64,000 nucleotides of DNA from Paracoccus contaminans (GTDB taxonomy: Bacteria; Pseudomonadota; Alphaproteobacteria; Rhodobacterales; Rhodobacteraceae), in the NCBI RefSeq assembly GCF_002105555.1, contig NZ_CP020612.1, forward strand, positions 124,001 to 188,000, read 5' to 3'. Positions within the stretch are counted from its first letter, which is position 1. Each line of letters starts with the position of its first letter. Below the pieces are notes generated by a model that did no database searches, was not told the DNA's origin, and worked only from the letters and a program-made list of their open reading frames with translations. Position numbers and translations under genes: made by a program. Below, piece by piece: positions 1-8,531 of this stretch.

Positions 1-1
1 G

Positions 2-691
2 GATTCGATCATTCCGAACCTTGTGGCGTCGAACTATGACACCATCATGGCCGGCATGAACATCAGCGAGGAACGCAAGAAGTCGGTCGCCTTCTCGACC
101 GCCTACACGCCGCCGCCGCCCTCGGCCTATCTGGCCCGGTCGGCCGATGCCGACATCCACGGCACGATCGCGGCCCAGACCAGCACGATCCAGGCGGCGC
201 ATGTGGCCGATACGGGTGCCACGCTGATCGAGTTTCCCACCGGCGAGGAAACCGTGGCCGCCGTCCGCAACGGCGAGGCTGATGCCGTCTTTGCCGACCG
301 CGACTTTCTGGTGCCCTTCGAGAAGGATTCGAACGGCGCGCTGGTCTGGGTGTCGGGTCAGGACAGGGTTCTGCTGGGCGAGGGCATCGGCATCGGGATG
401 CGCAAGTCCGATACCGAGCTGAAGGCCCGCTTTGACAAGGCCATCGAAGCGATGAAGGCGGACGGCTCGCTGGACAAGCTGATCGGCAAGTGGTTCGGGC
501 CCGAGGCCAAGACCTTTGCCAGCTGGGCCGCGGAAGGCGGGCCCGCCGCGGGCGCGGCCCCTGCTGCATCCCCGGCCCCTGCTGAACCTGCGGGCGCTGC
601 TGCATCCCCGGCCCCCGCCGTGTCCCAGGACGCGGCCCCTGCTGCCGCCGCTGCTCCAGCGTCTGGCGCAGCCCCCACGGCCACGAACTGA
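2..691 (+). CDS. Amino-acid ABC transporter substrate-binding protein (5' partial)
   Basis: Periplasmic binding component (SBP family 3) of a polar amino-acid importer; it would deliver its ligand to the two permeases encoded just downstream. The frame is open from base 2, so the signal peptide and first lobe are outside the window; 229 residues remain. Seen: the NYDTIMAGMNISEERKK segment followed by VAFSTAYT, which matches the family signature (acidic residue, AGM, I-S/T, ER, FS..Y), and a DGSLDKLIGKWFG ending typical of the domain's last helix. The final ~50 residues are an Ala/Pro-rich low-complexity tail, unusual for this family. Ligand cannot be told from sequence; the glutamine-synthetase-like neighbour suggests an amino acid or polyamine-related compound (inference). 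Confidence 0.85.
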   Translation, partial: DSIIPNLVASNYDTIMAGMNISEERKKSVAFSTAYTPPPPSAYLARSADADIHGTIAAQTSTIQAAHVADTGATLIEFPTGEETVAAVRNGEADAVFADRDFLVPFEKDSNGALVWVSGQDRVLLGEGIGIGMRKSDTELKARFDKAIEAMKADGSLDKLIGKWFGPEAKTFASWAAEGGPAAGAAPAASPAPAEPAGAAASPAPAVSQDAAPAAAAAPASGAAPTATN

Positions 692-743
692 TCCATCCGA
701 TTGCAGGGCCGCCGTCCGTCAGGGGCGGCGGCGCGTGACGCCC

Positions 744-1625
744 ATGTTCGCTCAATGCGCCGACCCCAAGGCCCTCGACGGCCTCGCCTGGATGCTGTGC
801 TACCTCACCTCGGGGACGCACCGGCTGTTCTATCTTTCCTTCGGGACGGTGCTGCTGGTGCTGGCCATTACCGCGCCGGCGGCGCTGCTGATGGGTTATG
901 GCGGGGCGATGGCGGCGCGCTCGCGCATCACGGCGCTGCGTTGGCTGGGCAAGACCTATGCCGCGCTGGTGCGGGGCGTGCCCGACATCATCTTCTTCCT
1001 GTTCGTGCCCATCGCACTGGATCAGGGGCTGGAATGGCTGCGCAGCCGCGTCTATTGCGACCCCTCGGAGCCGGTGCGGCGCGGCAACGAATTCGTCGTC
1101 TGCGCGGCCGCCAAGCTGCCGCCCTCGGCCAGTCCCGAATGGGTTCATGACCTATACGGCATCGCGCTGGCGGTGGTGGCCTTTTCCTTCGTCTTTGGCG
1201 CTTTCGTGGCGAATGTGCTGTATGGCGCGATGGGCGCGGTGCCGCAGGCACAGCTGGAAACTGCCGCGGCCTATGGAATGACGCCGCGCCAGATCGACCG
1301 GCGCATCCTGATCCCGCAGATGTGGACCTATGCCCTGCCAGGCCTGTCGAACATGTGGATGATCCTGCTGAAGGCAACGCCGCTGCTGTTCCTGCTGGGG
1401 GTCGAGGATATCGTCTACTGGGCGCGCGAGCTGGGCACGCCCAAGACATCGGGGCGGGCCTATCCGCATGGTGACTGGCGGGTGTGGTATTTCCTGGCGC
1501 TGCTGGTGTTCTATCTGCTGATGACCTGGGTATCGCAGCGGCTGATTGACCGCCTGGGGGCGCGGCTGTCGCGCGGGCAGGCGACCCTTGCGGGCGAGGC
1601 GCTGCGGCGCGAGGCGGGCGCATGA
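744..1625 (+). CDS. Amino-acid ABC transporter permease (HisQ/ArtQ-like)
   Basis: Inner-membrane permease of a polar amino-acid ABC importer, 293 residues with about five hydrophobic segments (first at residues ~25-50). The cytoplasmic EAA loop that contacts the ATPase is visible as ETAAAYGMTPRQIDRR followed by ILIPQMW. An internal hydrophilic insert (roughly residues 85-125, with two cysteines) lies in the periplasmic loop and is longer than in small HisQ proteins. The stop overlaps the next permease start (ATGA), so the two are translationally coupled. The start at the ATG of MFAQCADP is chosen from context; no well-spaced ribosome binding site is visible and the frame is open further upstream. 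The ATPase gene is not in the window. Confidence 0.87.
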   Translation: MFAQCADPKALDGLAWMLCYLTSGTHRLFYLSFGTVLLVLAITAPAALLMGYGGAMAARSRITALRWLGKTYAALVRGVPDIIFFLFVPIALDQGLEWLRSRVYCDPSEPVRRGNEFVVCAAAKLPPSASPEWVHDLYGIALAVVAFSFVFGAFVANVLYGAMGAVPQAQLETAAAYGMTPRQIDRRILIPQMWTYALPGLSNMWMILLKATPLLFLLGVEDIVYWARELGTPKTSGRAYPHGDWRVWYFLALLVFYLLMTWVSQRLIDRLGARLSRGQATLAGEALRREAGA

Positions 1626-2446
1626 GCTGCGCGCAGACCTTTGCCGATTATGCGCTGCGTTCGATCGGGATCGGCGCGCGGGCGCTGCCGCGCACCGATT
1701 TCGACCTGTGCCAGCAGGTGGTGCTGATCGGCTCGGGCCTTGTCTGGAACCTCTATTTCGGGGTGCTGGCCCTGGGGGCGGGCTTCGTTCTGGCGACGGC
1801 GCTGGCGCTGGCCAAGGCCAGCCCCAACCCCTGGCTGCGCCGCCCGGCCGAGGCTCTCGTCTTTGTCTTTCGCGGATCGCCCCTGTTCATCCAGTTCTTT
1901 CTCGTCTATTCGGCGCTGGTGCTGCTGCCCCGCGAGGGGATCACCCTGCCGGGCCTGCACATCCCGACCGCCTGGATGACCCGCGCCTGGGCGGGGGCGC
2001 TGTTCGTTCTGATCCTGAACACCGCCGCCTATTCGGCCGAGATCTTTCATGGCGGGCTGCGCAACGTGCCCAAGGGCGATATCGAGGCAGCCGAGGCTTA
2101 CGGCCTGACAGGCTGGCGCCGTTTCCGCCGGATCGTCTGGCCGACGATGCTGCGCCTGTCCTGGCCATCCTATACCAACGAGGCGATCTTTCTGTTCCAC
2201 GCCACGACGCTGGTGTTCTTTTCGGGCTTTCCGGCGGTCGGCCAGATGGGGGACGGGCTGTATTATGCCAGCTATTTCGTGGACAAGACCTTCAACCCCT
2301 TTGTGGCTTATCCCATTGTTGCGGGATATTTCATCATCCTGACCCTGGCGCTTACGGCGCTGTTCGGGGTCATCAACCGGCGGCTGAACCGGCATCTGCC
2401 GGGCGCCGCCCAGCGGCTGAGGTATCGGCCCAAGCTTATCAGGTGA
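1622..2446 (+). CDS. Amino-acid ABC transporter permease (HisM-like)
   Basis: Second inner-membrane permease of the same importer, 274 residues. It carries the binding-protein-dependent transport domain: FRGSPLFIQFFLVYSAL in the mid-region and the EAA loop EAAEAYGLTGWRRFRRIVWP near residues 155-175, with hydrophobic helices before and after. It starts inside the stop codon of the preceding permease (ATGA overlap) and ends six bases before the glutamine-synthetase-like gene, so the four genes look like one transcription unit. Two different permeases per system is the normal arrangement for polar amino-acid importers. The substrate is not deducible. Confidence 0.88.
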   Translation: MSCAQTFADYALRSIGIGARALPRTDFDLCQQVVLIGSGLVWNLYFGVLALGAGFVLATALALAKASPNPWLRRPAEALVFVFRGSPLFIQFFLVYSALVLLPREGITLPGLHIPTAWMTRAWAGALFVLILNTAAYSAEIFHGGLRNVPKGDIEAAEAYGLTGWRRFRRIVWPTMLRLSWPSYTNEAIFLFHATTLVFFSGFPAVGQMGDGLYYASYFVDKTFNPFVAYPIVAGYFIILTLALTALFGVINRRLNRHLPGAAQRLRYRPKLIR

Positions 2447-2452
2447 ACGAAA

Positions 2453-3787
2453 ATGGACTGGCTGAGGGATCACCCAGAGGTCAAGACGATCCGCGTGGCG
2501 GCGGCCGACCTGAACGGCGTCGCGCGCGGCAAGCGCATACCGGCGCGCTTTGCGGACAAGCTGCTGACCGAGGGGACCAAGTTCCCCTATTCGGTGCTGA
2601 ACATGGACATCTGGGGCGAGGATGTCGAAAACTCGCCGCTGGTCTGGCAGGCGGGCGACCCCGACGGGCTGCTGATGCCGACCGAGCGGGGCTTCATGCC
2701 GATGCCCTGGCTCGACGCGCCGACCGCGTTGCTGCCACTGTGGATGTTCCACCCGGACGGTCGTCCCTATGACGGCTGCCCGCGCCAGGCGCTGGCCCGC
2801 GTCGCCGAACGCTATGCTTCCGCCGGGCTGACCCCGGTGGTGGCGACCGAGCTTGAGTTCTTCCTGATCGACGACAGCAAGTTCGGCGAATTGCAGGTGC
2901 CGCCCTCGCCCCGGTCGGGCAAGCGCCGCACGGGGGCCGAAACGCTCAGCCTGCGGGCGCTCGACAGTTTCGACAGGTTCTTCACCGATCTTTACGACAG
3001 CTGCGAGGCGATGGACATTCCCGCCGACACCGCCATCAGCGAGGCCGCGCCGGGGCAGTTCGAGATCAACCTGATGCATCAGCCCGACCCGCTGAAGGCG
3101 GCGGATGACGCCTGGCTGTTCAAGCTGCTCGTCAAGGGCGTGGCGCGGCGTTACGGCTTTGCGGCCTCGTTCATGGCCAAGCCCTATCATCTGTTCAACG
3201 GCTCGGGGATGCACATGCATTTCTCGGTGCTGGACAGCAGGGGAAACAACATCTTCGACGACGGGAGCGAGGCGGGGTCGGAACGGCTGCGCCACGCGGT
3301 CGCGGGCTGTCTGCAGGCGATGCCGGGATCGGCGCTGATCTTTGCCCCGCACGAGAACAGCTATGACCGGCTGGTGCCCAACGCCCATGCCCCGACCGGG
3401 ATCGGCTGGGCCTATGAAAACCGCACCTCGGCGATCCGCATTCCCTCGTCCGGGCACAAGGCGAGGCGGATCGAACATCGCACCCCCGGCGGGGACGTGA
3501 ACCCCTATCTGACGACCGCCGCGATCCTCGGCGCCGCGCTGAACGGGATCGAGGATGGCCGCGATGCCCCTGCCCCGATCACCGGCAACGCCTATGATCA
3601 CCCCCTGGCCCAGTTGCCCGGAAGCTGGGGCGAGGCCATCGACGCCTTCGAGGCCAGCCCCGAGATGCGGCGCATCTTTCCCCAGCACCTGATCGAGAAC
3701 CTGGTGATGACCAAGCGGCAGGAGCTGCACTACATGGCCGAGCTGTCGGACGCCGAGACGGTCGAGCTGTATCTCGATACGGTCTGA
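2453..3787 (+). CDS. Glutamine synthetase family protein (gamma-glutamyl ligase-like)
   Basis: Member of the glutamine synthetase superfamily, 444 residues, probably an ATP-dependent gamma-glutamyl ligase acting on an amine (PuuA-like) rather than housekeeping GlnA. Seen: metal-ligand strand TELEFFLI (~residue 140), the catalytic NGSGMHMHFS block (~residues 250-260), ENSYDRLVPNAH and the ATP-binding ENRTSAIRIP, then RIEHRTPGGDVNPYL. The N-terminus TIRVAAADLNGVARGKRIP is typical of the GlnT/PuuA-like branch. No TurA/GlnA-style adenylylation tyrosine motif was recognised. Its place directly after an amino-acid importer suggests that it glutamylates the imported compound for catabolism (inference); the other Puu-pathway genes are not in the window. 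Confidence 0.85.
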   Translation: MDWLRDHPEVKTIRVAAADLNGVARGKRIPARFADKLLTEGTKFPYSVLNMDIWGEDVENSPLVWQAGDPDGLLMPTERGFMPMPWLDAPTALLPLWMFHPDGRPYDGCPRQALARVAERYASAGLTPVVATELEFFLIDDSKFGELQVPPSPRSGKRRTGAETLSLRALDSFDRFFTDLYDSCEAMDIPADTAISEAAPGQFEINLMHQPDPLKAADDAWLFKLLVKGVARRYGFAASFMAKPYHLFNGSGMHMHFSVLDSRGNNIFDDGSEAGSERLRHAVAGCLQAMPGSALIFAPHENSYDRLVPNAHAPTGIGWAYENRTSAIRIPSSGHKARRIEHRTPGGDVNPYLTTAAILGAALNGIEDGRDAPAPITGNAYDHPLAQLPGSWGEAIDAFEASPEMRRIFPQHLIENLVMTKRQELHYMAELSDAETVELYLDTV

Positions 3788-3791
3788 GACG

Positions 3792-4736
3792 GTGGCCTTC
3801 ACCCTGTCGCCCGGCTTTGTCCAGCGCGCCGATCATGCCGTGATCGTCGCCTGCGACGGGGGCTATCTGCCCTTTGCGGGCGTTCTGGCGCGGCAGCTGG
3901 CGGCGGTGCCCGACCGGGGCTTTGACGTGCTGATCGGCTCGCCCCAACCGCTCGACCTGCCGCCCGAATGGATGGCGGCAGGCATCGGGCATGTCGCCGT
4001 GCGGGATGACAGGCTCGAGGCGTCGCTGCCGCTGGATGCCCGCCGTTCGCTTGCCACCTATATGGAGGTGTTCCTGGCCCGTGCGCTGAAGGGGCGATGG
4101 CGGCGCATCCTGGTGCTGGATTCGGACATCCTGCTTGATCGCGGAGATCCCGGCCGCCTGCTGGCGGGCAACATGCGCGGCCGCGCCGTGGCCGCGGTAC
4201 GCGACAACCGCCAGTGGCGCAACCCCGCCAAGCGCACCCCCGACCAGATCAGGCAAAAGCGCGCCGCCGCCCCCTATTTCAACGCCGGGGTCGTGATGAT
4301 CGACACCGATGCCTGGGCGGCGCAGGACCTGCCCGAACGCTGCGCGGGTTTTGCGCGCAGGCATCTGGCCGGGCTGGGGCGCGATCAGGCGCTGGTCAAC
4401 GGGGTTCTGGACGGCGAATGGACCGAGATCAGCCCCCTGTGGAACTGGCAGTTCACCTGGGCATCCGCGCATCTGACCGCGATGGCCGATCCCTGCCTGA
4501 TCCATTTCATCGGGCCGGAAAAGCCGTGGCTGGCGCGCTCGGCGGGGATCGTTCCGATGCGCTATCGCGCGCCATATGCGGGCCTGCCGGGGGCGGCAGG
4601 CGATCTGACGCGGCGGGCATGGCCCGATCGGGGCCGCCTGGCGCGCGCATTGCTGCGCCAATGGCGCGCCAGCGGGCCGATGCTGACCTATCTGGCCCGC
4701 TTTGCCGATGAATATGCGCTGATCGACCCGCGCTAG
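3792..4736 (+). CDS. Glycosyltransferase family 8-like protein
   Basis: Predicted nucleotide-sugar-dependent glycosyltransferase, 314 residues, cytoplasmic. It has the GT-A layout of family 8: an N-terminal strand (HAVIVACDGGYLPFAGVLARQL), the metal/nucleotide-binding ILVLDSDILLD with the DxD motif as DSD near residue 114, PYFNAGVVMIDTDAW in the middle, and a C-terminal WNWQFTW...LIHFIGPEKPWL, where the His of IHF.GP is the second metal ligand in the family. It starts with GTG four bases after the ligase stop. Its stop shares a CTAG tetranucleotide with the convergent cyclotransferase gene. A second DSD glycosyltransferase lies at 52976-54718. Acceptor and sugar are unknown. Confidence 0.8.
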   Translation: MAFTLSPGFVQRADHAVIVACDGGYLPFAGVLARQLAAVPDRGFDVLIGSPQPLDLPPEWMAAGIGHVAVRDDRLEASLPLDARRSLATYMEVFLARALKGRWRRILVLDSDILLDRGDPGRLLAGNMRGRAVAAVRDNRQWRNPAKRTPDQIRQKRAAAPYFNAGVVMIDTDAWAAQDLPERCAGFARRHLAGLGRDQALVNGVLDGEWTEISPLWNWQFTWASAHLTAMADPCLIHFIGPEKPWLARSAGIVPMRYRAPYAGLPGAAGDLTRRAWPDRGRLARALLRQWRASGPMLTYLARFADEYALIDPR

Positions 4737-5269
4737 GTCAGCCGCGCGCGCACGCGCGCCGCCAGATCGCTCAGCTCGGCATCGGGGATGCCCATGGCGT
4801 CCAGATGGGCGACCGTGTTGAACAGGTAATCGGCGTTCGGCCCGCGCCCGCCTGATGCGGCCGCGATGATCGCGGCCTGCGCCTCGGCGGACAGGCCGCC
4901 GCAATACTGCCAGTGATCGGGGCGCATGACATAGGCCAGCGCCCTGACGCGCCGCCCGTCGGCCAGGGCCAGCGGCACGGCCGCTTCGCGGTAGGCCTCG
5001 GTCACCAGCTCGCGCGCGCGGACGGCGGCATGGGCCTGGGGCCACAGGGCGGCATCCACCCGCAGGGCAAGGCCGGTGCACAGATGGCCGGGCGCCGCCT
5101 CAAGCCCCAGGACAAGGCCCGGCCGGTCCGCCGTGCCCCGGTGACAAATCGAGCGCAGGCAGAAGCTGCGCCGCCAGCCATCCGCCTGCGCGATGACCTG
5201 TTCGGCCACCGGGAATTCGGGCGCCCACATCAGCGAGCCATAGCCGAACAGCCAATGCCCTTCATCCAT
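4733..5269 (-). CDS. Gamma-glutamylcyclotransferase (ChaC-like)
   Basis: Cytosolic ChaC-type gamma-glutamylcyclotransferase, 178 residues, expected to cleave glutathione (or gamma-glutamyl compounds) to 5-oxoproline. Seen: the substrate-loop LFGYGSLMW at residues 7-15 (YGSL signature), RELVTEAYREAAVPL containing the acidic catalytic segment, and the C-terminal GPNADYLFNTVAHLDAMGIPD, all hallmarks of the ChaC family; length is usual. The gene is convergent with the glycosyltransferase (the two stop codons share CTAG) and divergent from the DUF2125 gene 64 bp away. Glutathione specificity is inferred from family, not shown. Confidence 0.88.
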   Translation of the reverse strand: MDEGHWLFGYGSLMWAPEFPVAEQVIAQADGWRRSFCLRSICHRGTADRPGLVLGLEAAPGHLCTGLALRVDAALWPQAHAAVRARELVTEAYREAAVPLALADGRRVRALAYVMRPDHWQYCGGLSAEAQAAIIAAASGGRGPNADYLFNTVAHLDAMGIPDAELSDLAARVRARLT

Positions 5270-5333
5270 CGCTTGCCCTTTCGTTGCCGCTGAGGTTTAG
5301 GCGGGAGCGACAAAGTTTCAAGACGGGTGGCGG

Positions 5334-6332
5334 ATGCGTGGACTGGTCGCGGTGCTGCTGGTGGTCGCGGCCTCGGTCGCGGCGGCCTGGTTCGGGGGCG
5401 AGACATGGCTGGCCCGCGAGGCGGCAAGGCGCATCGCCGATGATCCGCGCATCGCGGCCGCGCAGGTCGCCCCGCTGCGCGATCTTCGGCGGATCGGCCT
5501 GCATCTGGCGGATGTGACGGTCGCGACCGCGGCGGGCGATGCGGCCCTGCCGACGCTGGACCTGTGGGCCGCGCCAAGCGCGCCGACCGAGTTTCACGCG
5601 GCCCTGCCCGAACGGATGATCCTGCCGATCGGGGGCGTGCTGCGCCCGGTGCAGGCGGCAGGCGCCGGGTTGTCGGCGCGGATCTCGCCGGCCAGCCGCA
5701 TGGCGGTCAGCCGGGCCGCGCTGTCCAGCGGCCCCGTCACCATCGACGGCGCCCCCCTTGCCGCCGCCGTCCAGATCACGGCGGCGCTGAGCGCGCTGGG
5801 GCCCGATGCCCCTGCCGGCGCGGCGGCCAGCTATGCCGTGCAGGGCCAGGCGGACGGGGTGGCACCCCCGGCGGGCATGCAGGCCCTGCAGGATGCGGGC
5901 CTGCTGTCGGCAAGCGGGGCGGCGCGCGTCTTTCTGACCGGCCCGGTCGTTCCGGGCGAAAGCCGGCCGCAGGTCGTGGGCCTTGCCTCAGACGGGCTGA
6001 CCGTGCGGCTTGGATCGCGCGCGGCGCGCGTAACCGGGCGGCTTGCCGCGGATGCCGAGGGCCGGGCGACGGGCGCGATCTTTGTCTATACCCGCGATGT
6101 CCAGGACTGGCTGGCACTTGCCGCCGAAACCGGCCTGCTGCCCAAGGGCATGGTCGCGCTGGCCGGCACCGCCCTGGCCGCCGCAGCGGGCACCGCCCCG
6201 CAGCTGCCCCCCGGCATCCCGCCCCCCGCCGAGCCGCAGCAGGGCGAATTGCGCATTCCGCTGCTGCTGCGGGGCGGTCAGGCGTTCCTCGGCCCGCTGC
6301 CGGTCGGCCCGGCGCCGATCTTTCCGCGCTAG
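5334..6332 (+). CDS. DUF2125 family protein
   Basis: Conserved alphaproteobacterial protein of unknown function, 332 residues, matching the DUF2125 family as I remember it. An N-terminal hydrophobic stretch (residues 3-20, LVAVLLVVAASVAAAWF) is a signal anchor or signal peptide, so the bulk is probably periplasmic. The rest is rich in Ala, Pro and Gly with alternating short strands, as in large beta proteins. It ends in convergent overlap with tyrA: the two stop codons share the palindrome CTAG. No catalytic motif could be recognised. Confidence 0.75.
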   Translation: MRGLVAVLLVVAASVAAAWFGGETWLAREAARRIADDPRIAAAQVAPLRDLRRIGLHLADVTVATAAGDAALPTLDLWAAPSAPTEFHAALPERMILPIGGVLRPVQAAGAGLSARISPASRMAVSRAALSSGPVTIDGAPLAAAVQITAALSALGPDAPAGAAASYAVQGQADGVAPPAGMQALQDAGLLSASGAARVFLTGPVVPGESRPQVVGLASDGLTVRLGSRAARVTGRLAADAEGRATGAIFVYTRDVQDWLALAAETGLLPKGMVALAGTALAAAAGTAPQLPPGIPPPAEPQQGELRIPLLLRGGQAFLGPLPVGPAPIFPR

Positions 6333-7261
6333 GCGGCAGGCCCGGCGCTGCGGCCGAAATCGGGGGCGGCGGTATCCTGCCCGGCCTCGATGATGCCGCG
6401 CCGGATGGCGCGGGTGCGGGTGAAGTAATCATGCAGCTGCTGCCCGTCGCCCATGCGGATGGCGCGCTGCAGGACGAAAAGCTCCTCGGCAAAGCGGCCG
6501 AGGATGTCCAGCGTGGCTTCCTTGTTGTGCAGGAACACGTCGCGCCACATCGTCGGGTCCGAAGCGGCGATGCGGGTGAAATCGCGGAAACCGGCGGCCG
6601 AATAGCGGATCACCTCGGATTGCGTCACCTGGCGCAGATGGTCGGCGACCCCGACCATCGTATAGGCGATCAGATGCGGGGCATGGCTGGTCACTGCCAG
6701 CACCAGATCGTGATGGGCAGGCTCCATCATCTCGACATTGGCGCCCATGCCGCGGGCCAGGGCCGCGAGCCTTTCGACAGCCGCCCCGTCACTGTCCGGC
6801 AGGGGCGTCAGCAGCCACCAGCGGTTGCGGAACAGCGTCGAAAACCCCGACCGCGGGCCGGAATGTTCGGTCCCGGCCAGCGGGTGGCCGGGGACGAAAT
6901 GCACGCCCGGCGGGATGTGCGGGGCGACCGCGTCGATCACCGACTGCTTGACCGAACCCACATCGGTGACGATGGCGCCGGGCGCCAGATGGGGGGCGAT
7001 CTCGGCCGCGACGGCGGCCATGGCCCCGACCGGCACGGCCAGCACGACCAGGTCGGCGCCCCGGACAGCCTCGGCGGCGGTGGCGAAGACCTCGTCCACC
7101 AGGCCGATCTCGCGCGCGGTATCGCGGGTTTCGGCCGACCGGGCATGGCCGGCGATGCGGCGCACCAGCCCGCCTTCGCGCATGGCATGGGCCATTGATC
7201 CGGCGATCAGGCCAAGGCCGATCAGGGCGGCGCGCTCGAACAGCGGCGCTGGGGTCATCAT
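6329..7261 (-). CDS. tyrA: Prephenate/arogenate dehydrogenase
   Basis: NAD(P)-dependent prephenate or arogenate dehydrogenase of tyrosine synthesis, 310 residues, cytosolic. The Rossmann motif GLGLIAGS is at residues 15-22, followed by [10 protein letters not shown] and TDVGSVKQ; the catalytic region reads [16 protein letters not shown], with the family's essential His, and later [10 protein letters not shown]. There is no ACT or chorismate mutase domain, typical for alphaproteobacterial cyclohexadienyl dehydrogenases. The start overlaps the hisC stop (ATGA), so hisC-tyrA are coupled. A second ATG directly follows the chosen one. HisC-type enzymes next to tyrA often also act as aromatic aminotransferases, which fits this pairing (inference). 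Confidence 0.93.
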   Translation of the reverse strand: MMTPAPLFERAALIGLGLIAGSMAHAMREGGLVRRIAGHARSAETRDTAREIGLVDEVFATAAEAVRGADLVVLAVPVGAMAAVAAEIAPHLAPGAIVTDVGSVKQSVIDAVAPHIPPGVHFVPGHPLAGTEHSGPRSGFSTLFRNRWWLLTPLPDSDGAAVERLAALARGMGANVEMMEPAHHDLVLAVTSHAPHLIAYTMVGVADHLRQVTQSEVIRYSAAGFRDFTRIAASDPTMWRDVFLHNKEATLDILGRFAEELFVLQRAIRMGDGQQLHDYFTRTRAIRRGIIEAGQDTAAPDFGRSAGPAA

Positions 7262-8373
7262 GGCGTGTCCCTGCCGGCCTGCCGGGCCATGAACTGGCCG
7301 ACGACATGGGCCACGCGGCGGCAGGACGCCTCGTCCCCGATGGTGATGCGCAGGCAATGGGGCAGGCCGTAACCGCCGACCTTGCGCACGATGATCCCGT
7401 CCGCCTTCAGCGCCGCGTCGCAGGCCTCTGCCGTCTGAACATCCGCGAACCGCGCCAGGATGAAGTTCGCGTGCGAGGGGTCCGAGGGCACCCCGCGATC
7501 AGCCAGCGCCGCGGCCAGCCAGGCGCGCAGGCGGGCATTCTCGGACCGGCTGTGGTCGGCATGGGCGCGGTCGCGCACCGCCGCCTCGGCCGTGTCCAGC
7601 GCCACGTTCGACAGGTTGAACGGACCGCGCACGCGGTTGAGCACGTCGATGACGGCGCGCGGGCCATAGCCCCAGCCGACCCGCATCCCCCCCAGGCCAT
7701 ACAGCTTGGAAAAGGTCCGCGTCATCACGACATTGGGCAGGCGGCCGGCCAGCTCTGCCCCCCCGTCGTAATCCCCCCCGACATATTCGGCATAGGCCGC
7801 GTCGATCACCAGGATCGCCTGCGGCACCGCCGCCGCCAGCCGCTCCAGCTCGGCCAGCGGGACCATAGTGCCGGTCGGGTTGTTGGGATTGGCGACGAAG
7901 ATCAGCCGCGTGGCGGGCCCGGCCGCCGCGATCAGCGCGTCGATGTCGGTGGTCCGCTCGCGCTCGGGCGCCTCGACGGGGGTGGCGCCGGCAGCCAGCG
8001 CGCTGATGCGGTACATCGAAAATCCGTGCTGCGTGAACAGAACCTCGGTCCCCGGCCCGGCATAGGCCTGGCACAGGAAATGGATGATCTCGTCCGAGCC
8101 GACGCCGCAGATGATCCGGTCCGGGTCCAGCCCGTGGACCTCGGCGATGGCGGCGCGCAGGCGGGCGTGGTCGGTCGGCGGATAGCGGTGCATCGCATGG
8201 GTGGCCCGCACCGCCGCCTCGCGCGCCTTGTCCGATGCCCCGAACGGGTTTTCGTTCGAGCTGAGCTTGAGCACGTCGCTGCGCGCGCCCAGCGTGCTGC
8301 TGCCCGCCTCGTAGAGGGCGATGTCCATGATGCCGGGTTGCGGGGCGATCGGGGGCGATGGGGGATGGCTCAT
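7258..8373 (-). CDS. hisC: Histidinol-phosphate aminotransferase
   Basis: PLP-dependent fold-type I aminotransferase, 371 residues, converting imidazole-acetol phosphate to histidinol phosphate and probably also making aromatic amino acids. Motifs: LSSNENPFG at residues 38-45, NPNNPTG at 162-168, the cofactor-binding D191-AAY, and the Schiff-base lysine K223 in [13 protein letters not shown], with the phosphate-binding Arg just after. It forms an overlapping pair with tyrA downstream and is divergent from queA. Other histidine genes lie at 36551-38307 (hisG/Z), 49133 (hisD) and 51671-52898 (hisH/B), so the pathway is dispersed. Confidence 0.93.
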   Translation of the reverse strand: MSHPPSPPIAPQPGIMDIALYEAGSSTLGARSDVLKLSSNENPFGASDKAREAAVRATHAMHRYPPTDHARLRAAIAEVHGLDPDRIICGVGSDEIIHFLCQAYAGPGTEVLFTQHGFSMYRISALAAGATPVEAPERERTTDIDALIAAAGPATRLIFVANPNNPTGTMVPLAELERLAAAVPQAILVIDAAYAEYVGGDYDGGAELAGRLPNVVMTRTFSKLYGLGGMRVGWGYGPRAVIDVLNRVRGPFNLSNVALDTAEAAVRDRAHADHSRSENARLRAWLAAALADRGVPSDPSHANFILARFADVQTAEACDAALKADGIIVRKVGGYGLPHCLRITIGDEASCRRVAHVVGQFMARQAGRDTP

Positions 8374-8531
8374 GGCGGTCCTTGGCTGCTCGTCCGTTCC
8401 TTAGATAGACAGGGTCCGGTTGGAAAGTGCGCCCGTGCAGCCTCTGGGGCACGGGGGGCGGCGGTGCGCCGGCGATCACGCTTCGCGGCGCTCTCTTGAC
8501 CTGCCGCGGCGGGGAACCCAAAAGCGCCGCC

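Noticed and set aside
541..690. Tandem repeat in the binding-protein tail
   Set aside because: CCCCTGCTG-like words recur, but only as imperfect low-complexity Ala/Pro codons; not a defined repeat family.
1511..3802. 763-residue minus-strand open frame
   Set aside because: Fully antisense to the second permease and the glutamine-synthetase-like gene, both with clear family motifs; its product is Arg/Gly/Gln-rich without motifs, a product of high GC.
8432..8455. preQ1 riboswitch upstream of queA
   Set aside because: Only a CCCGTGC/GCACGGG hairpin is visible; the A-rich tail and pseudoknot elements of preQ1 riboswitches are missing.
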